Source of the DNA: an uncultured Marinospirillum sp.
GTDB lineage: Bacteria > Pseudomonadota > Gammaproteobacteria > Pseudomonadales > Halomonadaceae
Direction of reading: 5' to 3'
DNA: 36,753 nt
Assembly (NCBI GenBank): GCA_947624795.1
Contig: CANQLY010000004.1
Span: forward strand, 1-36,753
Shown here: in pieces, positions 16,866 through 26,142 of the stretch
How positions within the stretch are numbered: position 1 is the first letter of the stretch
Layout of the letters: every line of letters begins with the position of its first letter
The notes under the pieces: model-generated
Database searches by the model: none
The model's input: the letters and a program-made list of their open reading frames with translations, nothing else
What the model was told of the DNA's origin: nothing
Position numbers and translations under genes: made by a program

Positions 16866-17617
16866 ATCAGCCAAAACCACGTAAGCCTCAGCCTTTTGGT
16901 AGCCTAGTGTTTTATTTTGGTTACTTTTCAGCTTTATTAGTCATTGGTGCTCCCATGGCACTTTTGTCTATCCCTTTGCCTTTAAGGCAGCGCTTTTCAT
17001 TGCTTAACTTATATAACCGCTTTGTGCTTTTTTGGTTAAGGGTTACTTGTGGCATCGAATACCGTTTTGAAGGCTTAGAAAACATACCAGCGACTAGCCA
17101 TGTGATGGTTTCTAATCATCAAAGTGAATGGGAAACCATTATTTTGCACACACTTAAACCCCCTTTATGCACAGTGCTTAAACAAGAGTTGCTTAATATT
17201 CCCATTTTTGGCTGGGGATTAAGATTAATCAAACCCATACCACTTGACCGAAGCCAGCCGGCTAAAATGCTTCGCAAGGTTTTAAAAGTGGGTGGCGAAC
17301 GCCTTGAAGAAGGGTTATCAGTGCTTATTTTTCCTGAAGGCACACGGGTTGCCCCTGGCCAGCGCAAACCTTTTAGTAAAAGTGCCGCCATGATTGCCTG
17401 TAAAGCAGGTGTGCCAGTTGTGCCAGTGGCACACAATGCAGGCGAGCATTGGAACCCTAAAAACTGGGTGAAAATGTCGGGTACTTTATCGATGCGTATT
17501 GGCAAACCCATTCCCACACTTGGGCGCAGGGCCGATGAAGTCATTGCAGAAGCTGAAGCTTGGGTTGAAAAGCAGCTGGTTGAAATATCAGCCATACCTC
17601 GTCCTAGCGCAGAATAA
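16862..17617 (+). CDS. plsC: 1-acyl-sn-glycerol-3-phosphate acyltransferase
   Basis: PlsC acylates lysophosphatidic acid to phosphatidic acid at the inner membrane. The 251-residue protein has an N-terminal hydrophobic anchor (about residues 14-38) and the acyltransferase motifs: NHQSEWE (H86 with E91, a glutamate version of the HX4D motif) and FPEGTR at 157-162. The later VPVVPVAHNAG segment matches motif IV. The start overlaps the stop of the RmlD-like gene by ATGA. A strong two-way terminator follows. Acyl-lipid work fits its position beside fabB/fabA, although those are on the other strand. Confidence 0.92.
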   Translation: MNQPKPRKPQPFGSLVFYFGYFSALLVIGAPMALLSIPLPLRQRFSLLNLYNRFVLFWLRVTCGIEYRFEGLENIPATSHVMVSNHQSEWETIILHTLKPPLCTVLKQELLNIPIFGWGLRLIKPIPLDRSQPAKMLRKVLKVGGERLEEGLSVLIFPEGTRVAPGQRKPFSKSAAMIACKAGVPVVPVAHNAGEHWNPKNWVKMSGTLSMRIGKPIPTLGRRADEVIAEAEAWVEKQLVEISAIPRPSAE

Positions 17618-17624
17618 AAGCAGT

Positions 17625-17660
17625 AAAAAAACCCCAAACATCCAATGTTTGGGGTTTTTT
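17625..17660. terminator. bidirectional terminator between plsC and fabB
   Basis: AAAAAACCCCAAACA and TGTTTGGGGTTTTTT pair perfectly around a very short loop. The A-run and T-run flanks make the hairpin work on both strands. It separates the convergent plsC and fabB genes. Confidence 0.92.
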
Positions 17661-17694
17661 ATTATTGACTATTTTTTGTTTTTAGCTAAGCCGA

Positions 17695-18927
17695 TTAAGC
17701 AGCAGGGCAACGCTGAAAAACTAAACAAGCGTTAGTGCCACCAAAACCAAAACTGTTCGATAAAATACGGTTCAAAGTTACGTTTTCGCGTGCTTTGCCA
17801 ATAACAATATCTAAACCGGCGGCAGCTTCATCTAAATTATCGACGTTTGCCGAAGCTGTAATGAAGTTATTTTCCATCATTAACAAGGAGTAGATTGCTT
17901 CTTGAACGCTGGTTGCGCCAAGTGAGTGCCCCGTTAGCGACTTAGTTGAACTAAGGGGAGGGCAAGCATCGCCAAATACTTCACGAATGGCTTTTAGCTC
18001 AGCCATGTCGCCTACAGGCGTTGAAGTGCCGTGAGTATTGATGTAATCAATCTTGCGATCTTCTAATGCTAAGCCTTCCATTGCCTGTTGCATGCAACGT
18101 GCAGCACCCTCACCTGAAGGCGCAACCATGTCATAGCCATCAGATGTTGCGCCATAACCAACAAGCTCAGCATAAATTTTTGCACCCCGAGCTTTGGCGT
18201 GTTCTAACTCTTCTAAAACTAACATGCCACCACCACCGGCAATAACAAAACCATCACGGTCTGCATCATACGCACGGGAAGCTTTTTCAGGGGTTGCATT
18301 GTAGTTAGTCGACAATGCGCCCATTGCATCAAACAAAGAGGACATCGTCCAGTGTTCTTCTTCGCCACCGCCTGCAAACACCACATCTTGCTTGCCTAGC
18401 TGAATCATTTCCATTGCATTACCAATGCAGTGGGCAGAAGTGGCACAAGCAGAAGATATAGAATAGTTCACGCCTTTAATTTTAAAAGGAGTCGCCAAGC
18501 AAGCAGAAACAGTGCTACCCATAGTGCGTGTTACACGGTAAGGCCCAACCCGGCGCAAACCCTTTTCACGCAAAATATCAGCAGCTTCTACTTGGTTGGC
18601 CGAAGATGCACCACCAGAGCCTGCAATCAGCCCTGTACGCACATTAGAAACCTGCTCTTCAGTTAGCCCAGAATCTTCAACTGCCTGCTGCATGGCTAAA
18701 TAGGCAAAGGCTGCCGCATCACCCATAAAGCGCTTTAGTTTACGGTCAATTAATTCGTCTAAATTTAGATCAATACTGCCAGCCACGTGGCTGCGAAATC
18801 CCATATCGGCATAGTCTTGTTTAAATTTAATGCCAGAACGCCCTAGGCGCAGTGCATCGATAACACTTGCCTTGTCTGACCCTAAGCATGAAACAATGCC
18901 CAAGCCTGTAACAACAACTCGTTTCAT
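17695..18927 (-). CDS. fabB: beta-ketoacyl-ACP synthase I
   Basis: FabB condenses malonyl-ACP with acyl-ACP and is needed to elongate unsaturated fatty acids. The active-site triad is visible: C161 in [11 protein letters not shown]299 in [11 protein letters not shown], and H334 in [10 protein letters not shown], with K329 just before. At 410 residues it is slightly longer than E. coli FabB, and the [13 protein letters not shown] start is typical. A GGGAGA ribosome site lies before the ATG. It follows fabA by 14 bp, forming the classic fabA-fabB operon that supplies unsaturated membrane lipids. It ends against a bidirectional terminator. Confidence 0.96.
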   Translation of the reverse strand: MKRVVVTGLGIVSCLGSDKASVIDALRLGRSGIKFKQDYADMGFRSHVAGSIDLNLDELIDRKLKRFMGDAAAFAYLAMQQAVEDSGLTEEQVSNVRTGLIAGSGGASSANQVEAADILREKGLRRVGPYRVTRTMGSTVSACLATPFKIKGVNYSISSACATSAHCIGNAMEMIQLGKQDVVFAGGGEEEHWTMSSLFDAMGALSTNYNATPEKASRAYDADRDGFVIAGGGGMLVLEELEHAKARGAKIYAELVGYGATSDGYDMVAPSGEGAARCMQQAMEGLALEDRKIDYINTHGTSTPVGDMAELKAIREVFGDACPPLSSTKSLTGHSLGATSVQEAIYSLLMMENNFITASANVDNLDEAAAGLDIVIGKARENVTLNRILSNSFGFGGTNACLVFQRCPAA

Positions 18928-18941
18928 TCGTTAGTTCTCCC

Positions 18942-19457
18942 TTAGAAGCCACTAGTACTAGAAAATAAACCTACACGTAAATCTTTAGCCTCATAAATCT
19001 TACGGCCATCCACTTCCATTACGCCATCGGCAATACCCAAAATTAATTTGCGGCTCATGGTGCGTTTAATATCAATACGGTAAGTTACTAGCTTTGCAGA
19101 AGGCAAGACTTGGCCAGTAAATTTAACGTCACCACTTCCCAAAGCTCGACCACGGCCAGGGTTGCCCTGCCAGCCTAAATAAAAACCAACCAACTGCCAC
19201 ATGGCATCTAAGCCCAAACAACCTGGCATAACAGGGTCACCTGGAAAGTGACAATCGAAAAACCATAAGTCAGGTGTAATGTCTAACTCTGCAATAATTT
19301 GACCTTTACCATAAGCACCCCCATTAGTATCAATGGTAATGATGCGGTTAAGCATCAGCATATTAGGCATAGGCAGCTGGGCATTGCCAGGACCAAAAAG
19401 TTCGCCACGGCCACAAGCCAAAAGTTCTTCATAGGTGTAGGAGTTTTGTTGGGTCAC
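18942..19457 (-). CDS. fabA: 3-hydroxydecanoyl-ACP dehydratase/isomerase
   Basis: FabA dehydrates 3-hydroxydecanoyl-ACP and isomerises the trans-2 product to cis-3, the entry to unsaturated fatty acids. The catalytic H70 ([14 protein letters not shown]) and D84 ([11 protein letters not shown]) are intact, and the 171-residue length is standard. The start codon is GTG, with GGAAG about seven bases upstream. It heads the fabA-fabB operon. The upstream gap to the Aer-like gene (about 200 bp) contains the GACTTAA...TTAAGTC inverted repeat at 19553-19585. No FabR-like operator was recognised. Confidence 0.96.
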   Translation of the reverse strand: MTQQNSYTYEELLACGRGELFGPGNAQLPMPNMLMLNRIITIDTNGGAYGKGQIIAELDITPDLWFFDCHFPGDPVMPGCLGLDAMWQLVGFYLGWQGNPGRGRALGSGDVKFTGQVLPSAKLVTYRIDIKRTMSRKLILGIADGVMEVDGRKIYEAKDLRVGLFSSTSGF

Positions 19458-19666
19458 TGGATACTTCCGTTGATTAGAATAATATTTATTTAAAGGTTAG
19501 GTTAACTCTGTTTGGTAGTTTACTGGCAAAACAAGCGATTTGCATCTGCTGCGACTTAATGCCTACTAAGTTATCATTTTAAGTCAAAACCCCCCGCTCT
19601 TAACCTGCTACAATAATATTCCATAAATTTCCTTTAAATATGGCAGCACTTACGACACACGTTACT

Positions 19667-21238
19667 ATGAAAATAAACCTGCCAATAACTAATCAGCAGA
19701 TCACTTTGACTGCTAAAGATCAGTTAGTTTCTACAACCGATCTTAAAGGTTCAACAACTTACGCTAATAGTGATTTTCAACGTATCAGTGGTTTTTCAAG
19801 TGAAGAATTGTTAGGCATTAATCATAACTTAGTTCGCCACCCAGAGATGCCGCCCATTGCTTTTGCAGACCTTTGGGTACGCCTTAAAGCAGGTGAATCT
19901 TGGATGGGGGTAGTTAAAAATCGCTGCAAAAATGGTGATTATTATTGGGTTGATGCTTTTATATCCCCTGTTTTTGAAGAAGGTCAACACACTGGCTATC
20001 AATCTGTTCGCGTTAAGCCAGACAAGGATTTAGTGAAAAGAGCCTCTGTAACCTATGCAGCATTAAACGCTGGCAAACAAAAAGCACCTCGTAAACGCTG
20101 GTCTGCTTATGGTTTATTGCTTGGGTTAATTCTGCTGCAAATACTGTCCACTTTAACTATACTTTACCTTATTGATGACCGAAGTATTGCTGGTTTTTTT
20201 GTAGGGTTTTTAGGCTTAATTATTTTGGGTGTTACAGCTGTTTTTCTTAATCCACTGAAAAACATTTACAAAAAAGCACTAAGCATTGTGGATAACCCCG
20301 TTGCACAACAAGTTTATAGTGGCAGCATGAACGAATTTGGTGCACTTGATTTAGCTTTACGTACCCAGCAAGCGCAGTTACGCACAGTGGTTGGGCGAGT
20401 GCAAGATGCAACTAAAAGCTTAGGTAGCGTTGCTAGTACAACAGAACATGCCATTCACCAAGCAGAACAAAGTGTTGCCGACCAAGAAGCGCATTTAAAC
20501 GACCTTACTAGCTTAGTAGACCAGCTAGATGGCAGCATTAAAGAAATAGAACACAGCATGCAAGGCATCAATAATGCCAACGAATACATGGATAAAGAAA
20601 CGCACCGTGGTCAAACCAGTGTTAAAGCCAGTATAGAAAGTGTTAAGCGTATGGCTAAACGCTTAGATTCAGTCACTGTTAGCATTGAAAGCCTGCGTGA
20701 AGACGCCAAAGCCATTAGCGACAGTGTGCATGCCATTACTGAAATAGCCGACCAAACTAACCTACTAGCTTTAAATGCTGCCATTGAAGCCGCCAGAGCC
20801 GGTGATTCAGGCCGTGGATTTGCTGTGGTGGCCGATTCTGTACGTCAATTAGCAAGTAACACCCAGCAGGTTACTGAGACCATTACCACCCGCATTGCTG
20901 TTATTCAAGGCAACATAGATACCTCAATAAAGCAGATGCTAGAAAGCCACCAAGAAGGCCAAGTAACGGTTGTGCAAATTGAAAAGGCAGGCTTAGTGTT
21001 AGATGAAATGACCATTGCAGCAGACAATGTGCTTAATTCAAGTCAGCGTGTTGCAATAGCAGTAGAAGAACAAGCTCAAGCCAACAGCAGTGTTATTGAT
21101 AGCTTGCAACAGCTTAGGGGGGTTGCTAACACTACACGCATACAAGCAGCTGCAACGTCTCGCAGTACCGACCAGCTAACTGAGCAGATAAGAAAGATGG
21201 ATTCTTTAGCTAAAGCTTTTTCAAATAAATCCTTGTGA
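19667..21238 (+). CDS. Aer-like PAS chemoreceptor (energy/redox taxis)
   Basis: The protein has an Aer-type PAS domain (about residues 20-120 of the track ORF) with the FAD-PAS signature [11 protein letters not shown] and [13 protein letters not shown]. Two membrane helices follow (about 157-177 and 184-203). A cytoplasmic methyl-accepting domain ends the protein, with the conserved tip [21 protein letters not shown]. There is no periplasmic domain, so the signal is sensed inside, as in E. coli Aer. No NWETF tether ends the protein. I prefer the ATG at 19667 (MKINLPIT, 523 residues) because Aer proteins start this way; the track start at 19640 is also possible, and neither has a clear ribosome site. 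It is followed 12 bp later by a c-di-GMP phosphodiesterase gene. Confidence 0.9.
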   Translation: MKINLPITNQQITLTAKDQLVSTTDLKGSTTYANSDFQRISGFSSEELLGINHNLVRHPEMPPIAFADLWVRLKAGESWMGVVKNRCKNGDYYWVDAFISPVFEEGQHTGYQSVRVKPDKDLVKRASVTYAALNAGKQKAPRKRWSAYGLLLGLILLQILSTLTILYLIDDRSIAGFFVGFLGLIILGVTAVFLNPLKNIYKKALSIVDNPVAQQVYSGSMNEFGALDLALRTQQAQLRTVVGRVQDATKSLGSVASTTEHAIHQAEQSVADQEAHLNDLTSLVDQLDGSIKEIEHSMQGINNANEYMDKETHRGQTSVKASIESVKRMAKRLDSVTVSIESLREDAKAISDSVHAITEIADQTNLLALNAAIEAARAGDSGRGFAVVADSVRQLASNTQQVTETITTRIAVIQGNIDTSIKQMLESHQEGQVTVVQIEKAGLVLDEMTIAADNVLNSSQRVAIAVEEQAQANSSVIDSLQQLRGVANTTRIQAAATSRSTDQLTEQIRKMDSLAKAFSNKSL

Positions 21239-21250
21239 TAAGTGATTGCG

Positions 21251-23038
21251 ATGAATAATAATATTCAGTTATTAAGTGCTGCTTTAATTGCACTTCCCCT
21301 CGTGTTAGCCCTTGGTTTTATGCTAGGTCAATGGTTTAAAGCTTACCGTGAGCGCACCCAAACAACCACGTTAATGTTACTTAGTGAAGTGTTTGATCAC
21401 ACACACGATGGCGTAACCATTACCGATACAACAGGGACTATTATTGCCGTTAACCGCACTTTCACTCAAGTCACAGGTTACAGTGAAGATGAGGTTGTTG
21501 GTAATAATCCACGCTTATTAAGTTCGGGTTACCATGACGCTGATTTTTATAAAAGTTATTGGGACGCGTTAATGAATGAAGGCATTTGGCAGGGTGAAAT
21601 TTGGAACCGTCGCAAAGACGGTGAGGTGTACCTTGAATGGCTGACGTGTAAAACAGTTAAAAATAACAACAATGAAATTACGCATTTTGTTGCAGTATTT
21701 AGTGACATCACAGAACACCGACGCCAAGAAAAACGGCTTGAGCAGGCCACAGAAAATGACCGGCTAACCGGTTTGCCTAACACTGCCAGCATCTTAAGAG
21801 AGCTAAGTAAAAAAACACCCAACGTGCAGCACCCTTGGTGTGTATTGCTACTTGATATTGATAAATTTAGGCTAGTTAACTCAAGTTATGGTTTTGCTGT
21901 AGGCGACCAGCTGCTTAATAACATTGCAAAGCGCTTACAAGGCTGCTGCACTCAAGGGCTTATTGCTCGCCATTCTGCTGACGTTTTTATTGTTGCTACA
22001 CCTTTAATAAATGCAACGGAGGAGGAGCAATTAGCAACCATCAGCAGGCTAAGGGATTGCATTAGCAAACCTTTTTCCGTTTTAGGGCGATTGATGGAGT
22101 TCAATTTTTCTGTTGGTGCAACCCTTTGGAATACTACAGACGTAGCCGTTAATACTGCTCTACAAGAAGCAGAGCTTGCACTTCACGCCTCAAAAAGTAG
22201 AGGCGCTGGGCAAACACGCTTTTATAGTGATGATTTACGCACAGATCAAAACCCCTTAGCTTACCTGCAAGGGTTGCGAGAGGCTTTGGGTAACAATGAA
22301 TTAGCCCTTTTTTATCAACCGCTGGTTCTGGCAACCACGGGCAAAATTCATGCTTTAGAAGTTTTATTGCGTTGGACGCACCCTGTTATGGGCAATGTTC
22401 CACCCGATCATTTTATACCCTTGGCCGAGCGTAATGGCTTAATGGAACCTTTAGGGCACTGGGTGTTACAGCAAGCCCTTAAGCAATATGCTAGCTGGCA
22501 AAAAAGTGGCATAGCACCACCTCATATTGCAGTGAACGTTTCGCCGATTGAATTTCAAAGTGAACATTTTGTTGGTAATGTAGTTGCAGCACTAAAAAAA
22601 TACCAAGTTAAACCCCATTGTTTAGAATTAGAATTAACAGAGGGCGTATTTGTACAACAAGACCCTAGCACCCTTGAAAAGCTGGCTACCTTATCAAAGC
22701 ATGGCATTAATCTTGCTATAGATGACTTTGGTACTGGCTATTCTTCTTTAGCGTATTTAAAGCACTTACCGGTTAATCAGCTAAAGCTCGACAGAGCCTT
22801 TATTCAAGGCTTGCCAGAAAACGAAGCAGATCGTGCCATAGTTGAATCCACTTTGGCACTGTGTAAAGGTTTGAAAATGAGCGTGGTGGCCGAGGGCGTA
22901 GAAAACATTGAACAGGCCAATTACCTTCGTAGTCAAGGGTGTGATTACATTCAAGGTTTCTTTTATGGCCGCCCAATTAATCAAGAACTTACTAGCAAAC
23001 TATTAACAGATCAAAAAAATGATGCCATTTCAACCTAA
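21251..23038 (+). CDS. membrane PAS-GGDEF-EAL protein, likely c-di-GMP phosphodiesterase
   Basis: The domains in order are one N-terminal membrane helix (about residues 8-31), a PAS domain (45-160) with the TGYSEDEVVGNNPRLL motif, a GGDEF domain (170-330) and an EAL domain (340-590). The GGDEF signature is degraded to HSADVF, so diguanylate cyclase activity is unlikely. The EAL domain keeps the expected residues: EVL at 373, N432, E467 (LELTEG), DDFGTGYSS at 494, K515, E551 and Q571. It should therefore hydrolyse c-di-GMP, perhaps under control of the PAS and GGDEF parts. The track start is a GTG; the ATG three codons on (21251, 595 residues) is preferred. It is probably co-transcribed with the Aer-like gene. 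Confidence 0.9.
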   Translation: MNNNIQLLSAALIALPLVLALGFMLGQWFKAYRERTQTTTLMLLSEVFDHTHDGVTITDTTGTIIAVNRTFTQVTGYSEDEVVGNNPRLLSSGYHDADFYKSYWDALMNEGIWQGEIWNRRKDGEVYLEWLTCKTVKNNNNEITHFVAVFSDITEHRRQEKRLEQATENDRLTGLPNTASILRELSKKTPNVQHPWCVLLLDIDKFRLVNSSYGFAVGDQLLNNIAKRLQGCCTQGLIARHSADVFIVATPLINATEEEQLATISRLRDCISKPFSVLGRLMEFNFSVGATLWNTTDVAVNTALQEAELALHASKSRGAGQTRFYSDDLRTDQNPLAYLQGLREALGNNELALFYQPLVLATTGKIHALEVLLRWTHPVMGNVPPDHFIPLAERNGLMEPLGHWVLQQALKQYASWQKSGIAPPHIAVNVSPIEFQSEHFVGNVVAALKKYQVKPHCLELELTEGVFVQQDPSTLEKLATLSKHGINLAIDDFGTGYSSLAYLKHLPVNQLKLDRAFIQGLPENEADRAIVESTLALCKGLKMSVVAEGVENIEQANYLRSQGCDYIQGFFYGRPINQELTSKLLTDQKNDAIST

Positions 23039-23057
23039 AGCAAAAAGTATTTATTTT

Positions 23058-23100
23058 GTTTATTGTTTATTGTTTATTGTTTATTGTTTATTGTTTATTG
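23058..23100. repeat. GTTTATT heptamer tandem repeat
   Basis: Six perfect copies of GTTTATT plus one base fill most of the 56-bp gap between two convergent sensory genes. On the minus strand the unit reads CAATAAA. The first unit provides the last glutamine codon and the TAA stop of the CetA-like receptor. Copy-number change would alter the 3' untranslated end, not the protein. No terminator is seen at this junction. Confidence 0.92.
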
Positions 23101-24555
23101 CTGATGCCGCTCCAATGCCAAAGCATTCATTGCATCAAGCAGTAGCTTGCTACTTTTTTCTGCTGCTACCATGGCTTTAATAATCTGTTCTCTTTCAGAT
23201 AAATCCGAGCTTTCATAGAGATCCAGCGCTTTTGCAAACGCTGTTTGCATCTGCTGGTATTGATAACAAATACCTTCAAAACTCGCCAGTTTAGCAATGG
23301 GCGTGGTTGCTGTTTCTTCTAACCATTTTTGCAAATAATTAGTGGGTGCTATTTCTTTTTCAGCAAAAGTATTGGGCTGATTAAAAATAGCATAATTATG
23401 TTGCTTATTAATCACATGGTCGACTTTTAATAAAGAAGTAAAACTTAGTTCTTTAATGTATTCCACTTTCTTTAAAGTTTGCTCTGCATCTTCAGCTACT
23501 TCTGCAAATCGCTGCTGAAAACCTTCCACTTCATGCATAATAAGCTCGGCTAAGTGTTGGCTTTCTTTAGCACCTTCCAAAGAGCTACCTACCTGTTTAT
23601 TAAAGCCCTCAAGGGTTTTACTAATGCTTAAAGCCGCGTGTTTAGTTTTAGTAGAAAGCTGCTTTACTTCATCGGCAACAACAGCAAATCCCTTACCCTG
23701 CTCACCGGCACGCGCCGCTTCTATTGAAGCATTTAACGCCAACAAACTGGTTTGGTCTGAAATATCAGTAATGGCTTGTAAGGTGCTAGTGACAGCGCTG
23801 CTTTGCTCTTCTAGCACTTGCACTGTTTTGGCTACTAACCTTACGCTATTGGTAATTTTTTCTAATAGGCCGCTTAGCTGAATGGCACTGTTTTGGCTGA
23901 TTAAAGCATTTTTAGCATTTTTTTCTGAGCTAGCGGCAATGTTATTCATTTGCTCGCTAATCTCTTTAAGGTCTTGCTGACTTAACTCAAGGTTAGTTCG
24001 CAAATTATAAGTGTTCAGCTTATGAAGCTGTGCTGCTAGGCGATTGTTTTCAGTAAAAATTTCATTAGCTTGTATGGCTTTAATGGAGTTGTTAATGCCC
24101 TCTAACGAGCGAGCAAATTCACCTGGCAACCCTTTAGATAAAGCTTGACGTGAATAGTCTTTATTGGCTACGGCTTTAAATGCTGAATTGACTTCTTTAA
24201 AATAGGTTTCAATTAAATCTAAAAAATCATTTAAATCCCAGCTTACTTGCCCTACCTCACCTAAACCCTTGGTTCGTGTAATGCGGTGGTGCATTTCGCC
24301 AATGCGGGCTTTTTGTAATGCAGTATAAATAAGTGACAAGGTGGTTAAAGGCCGATTTGAATAACGCCAAGCATGCAAGGTAAATAAGAAAGCAAATACC
24401 GGTGGAATAATGGCAAAAACCCAAGAAGCACTAAAAAAAACGACTAGCGCTGAACCTATAATGAGTAGGTTAAATACTATACAGACAATTAAAAACTTAC
24501 TGCCAAGAAAGGGTGTTCCTTTAGAGATATGCTGCCCTAGATTTGCTTGAATCAT
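23095..24555 (-). CDS. CetA-like membrane chemoreceptor with degenerate CZB-like C-terminus
   Basis: The 486-residue protein has two adjacent membrane helices (about 20-42 and 45-62) with almost no periplasmic loop, and a HAMP-like linker (63-165). The methyl-accepting signalling domain has the tip [36 protein letters not shown] near 262-297. The end (about 375-486) resembles a chemoreceptor zinc-binding (CZB) domain: DH at 379-380, YLQKW where CxLGKW is usual, and CYQYQ where HxxVH is usual. Only H380 of the expected ligands is kept. With no sensor of its own, it probably takes its signal from the PAS protein encoded 3 bp upstream. Its ribosome site GGAGTGA overlaps that gene's stop codon. 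CetA resemblance is inferred from architecture. Confidence 0.82.
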   Translation of the reverse strand: MIQANLGQHISKGTPFLGSKFLIVCIVFNLLIIGSALVVFFSASWVFAIIPPVFAFLFTLHAWRYSNRPLTTLSLIYTALQKARIGEMHHRITRTKGLGEVGQVSWDLNDFLDLIETYFKEVNSAFKAVANKDYSRQALSKGLPGEFARSLEGINNSIKAIQANEIFTENNRLAAQLHKLNTYNLRTNLELSQQDLKEISEQMNNIAASSEKNAKNALISQNSAIQLSGLLEKITNSVRLVAKTVQVLEEQSSAVTSTLQAITDISDQTSLLALNASIEAARAGEQGKGFAVVADEVKQLSTKTKHAALSISKTLEGFNKQVGSSLEGAKESQHLAELIMHEVEGFQQRFAEVAEDAEQTLKKVEYIKELSFTSLLKVDHVINKQHNYAIFNQPNTFAEKEIAPTNYLQKWLEETATTPIAKLASFEGICYQYQQMQTAFAKALDLYESSDLSEREQIIKAMVAAEKSSKLLLDAMNALALERHQQ

Positions 24556-24558
24556 AAA

Positions 24559-25077
24559 TCACTCCTTTAACGCTTCAAGCTGTATTAGCAGCTCATCGTA
24601 ACTGCAAGCCTGCTGTTTAATTTGATCTTTTAACCATAAAAGGGACACTTCAGGAGCACGGCTTGGGGTTTCATTTGCTTCAATTGTTAGCATTTGTTGG
24701 TACCACTGGCTTACTTTTTGAATGGCTTGATAATTAGGCCGCCGGCGCACTGAAAAGTAACCTGCTAAAGTTGAATCGACTTGATAATCAGGCGTAATGT
24801 TTGCAAATACCCAATAAAAACCACCGTCTGCTGTTGCATTTTTAACGTAACCAAAAAATTCTTTTTTAGATTGCAGTGTTTGCCACAACAAACGAAATAC
24901 GCCTCTAGGCATGTCTTGATGGCGAATTATATTATGGTGTTTGCCCAATAACTCAGGCTCTGCATAGCCTGCTATTTGCATAAAACGCCGATTAGCATAG
25001 GTAATTCGACCTTTTTGGTCTGTTTTAGTAATAATAATCTCATTTTCGCAAAGTTTTACTTCATGTTCACGAGTCAT
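24559..25077 (-). CDS. stand-alone Aer-type PAS protein (CetB-like)
   Basis: The 172-residue cytoplasmic protein is a single PAS domain of the FAD-binding Aer type: GRITYANRRFMQIAGYAEPELLGKHHNIIRHQDMP, followed by GFYWVFANITP and the exit motif YFSVRRRP. After residue 120 only a helical tail remains; there is no membrane helix or signalling domain. In Campylobacter jejuni the PAS protein CetB works with the membrane receptor CetA in energy taxis, and the gene pair here has the same split design. It sits directly upstream of the receptor and is translationally coupled to it. The PAS sequence also resembles that of the Aer-like receptor in the facing operon. Confidence 0.85.
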   Translation of the reverse strand: MTREHEVKLCENEIIITKTDQKGRITYANRRFMQIAGYAEPELLGKHHNIIRHQDMPRGVFRLLWQTLQSKKEFFGYVKNATADGGFYWVFANITPDYQVDSTLAGYFSVRRRPNYQAIQKVSQWYQQMLTIEANETPSRAPEVSLLWLKDQIKQQACSYDELLIQLEALKE

Positions 25078-25263
25078 TTGACGCCCCTAGTTTAAGTTGA
25101 AGATAAGCCAAAGTTAAAGTCAAACAACAATAAAAGTTGTGCAAAAAATCAGTTAACCCTGCTAAAATTTTATAAAAGTTTAACACAATTAAAGCGCCTT
25201 CAGCTAAAGCAAGGTGATTCTTGGCACCCTTGGTTTTTGCACCGTGATATTAAATAACAAGGG
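25078..25263. other. intergenic region between znuB and the CetB-like gene
   Basis: This 186-bp AT-rich gap must hold the promoter of the CetB/CetA-like operon, since both flanking operons run leftward. No convincing sigma-70 or sigma-28 promoter was found. A weak imperfect hairpin near 25210-25235 (CAAGGTG...CACCCTTG) might end the znu transcript but has no good T-run. Confidence 0.4.
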
Positions 25264-26142
25264 TTAAGATTTAAGGTGTTTTCTAGGGTGCAGCCACCGC
25301 TTAAGTAAACCGTCGCGGCCTGCAAAAAGTGAAAAAACATGCAAACTGCCCAACATTAAAATAATGGCTGGGCCGGTAGGCAGGTCTAAATGCCAAGACA
25401 TTAACAAACCTAGCCAGCAACCAAGCAAAGCAATGCCCATTGCAACGAATAAAAGCTGATCTAATTGCCTTGCCCAAAAACGTGCTGCAGTGGCTGGTAG
25501 AATCATAATACCCACCGCCATTAATGTGCCCAAGGCTTGAAAACCTGCAACAAGATTAAGCACCACTAGGGCTAAAAATACTAAATGGGTGGTGGTGCCA
25601 ATGTTGCTGTGGCGGCGTAAAAAATCAGGGTCTAAGCATTCCAATACTAAGGGGCGTAGAAAAATAGCCAACAGCAGTAAAGTAATGGTGGCTATGCCTG
25701 CTAGTAATATTAAAGCTTCATTGTCTAAAGCCAAAACACTGCCAAATAACAAATGCAGTAAATCAATATTACGGCTTTGGGTAGACACTAATAGCACGCC
25801 CAAAGCTAAAGAAAGCAGGTAAAAAACGGCTAAATTGGCATCTTCTTTTAAAACAGTGATGCGTGCCAAACCACCCGATAACAAAGCCACCACCCAGCCT
25901 GCAATTAAGCCGCCCAAAGTCATGGCACCCAAAGACAAACCGGCGACCATATAACCTAAGGCAGCGCCGGGCAAGATAGCATGGGCAATGGCATCGCCGG
26001 TTAAACTCATGCGCCTAAGCATTAAAAACACCCCCACTGGGGTGGCGCTAATGCTAAGTGCAATGCAGCCCACCAGCGCACGGCGCATAAAACCAAAATC
26101 GATAAAAGGCGCAAAAAGTGCCTGATAAATAAGCTCCAGCAT
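25264..26142 (-). CDS. znuB: zinc ABC transporter permease ZnuB
   Basis: This is an ABC-3 family permease with about eight hydrophobic segments that carries metal across the inner membrane. The typical motifs are LMLRRMSLTGDAIAHAILPGAALGY near the N-terminus and the VGIMILPATAARFWAR segment later. Zinc is the most likely substrate because of the Zur box upstream of the operon; the sequence alone would also allow manganese. The track start is a TTG; the next codon is an ATG (26142, 292 residues) preceded by GAGGTG. The znuC stop and this start share TGATG, so the two are coupled. It is the last gene of the operon in this window. Confidence 0.88.
   Translation of the reverse strand: MLELIYQALFAPFIDFGFMRRALVGCIALSISATPVGVFLMLRRMSLTGDAIAHAILPGAALGYMVAGLSLGAMTLGGLIAGWVVALLSGGLARITVLKEDANLAVFYLLSLALGVLLVSTQSRNIDLLHLLFGSVLALDNEALILLAGIATITLLLLAIFLRPLVLECLDPDFLRRHSNIGTTTHLVFLALVVLNLVAGFQALGTLMAVGIMILPATAARFWARQLDQLLFVAMGIALLGCWLGLLMSWHLDLPTGPAIILMLGSLHVFSLFAGRDGLLKRWLHPRKHLKS

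Noticed and set aside
17119-17637. 172-aa minus-strand ORF
   Set aside because: It is antisense to plsC, which carries all acyltransferase motifs.
19553-19585. GACTTAA/TTAAGTC inverted repeat as an operator for fabA or the Aer-like gene
   Set aside because: The 7-bp arms with a long spacer are too weak, and no known regulator site matches.
23058-23100. CRISPR-like array
   Set aside because: The repeats are only 7 bp and directly adjoining, with no spacers and no cas genes.
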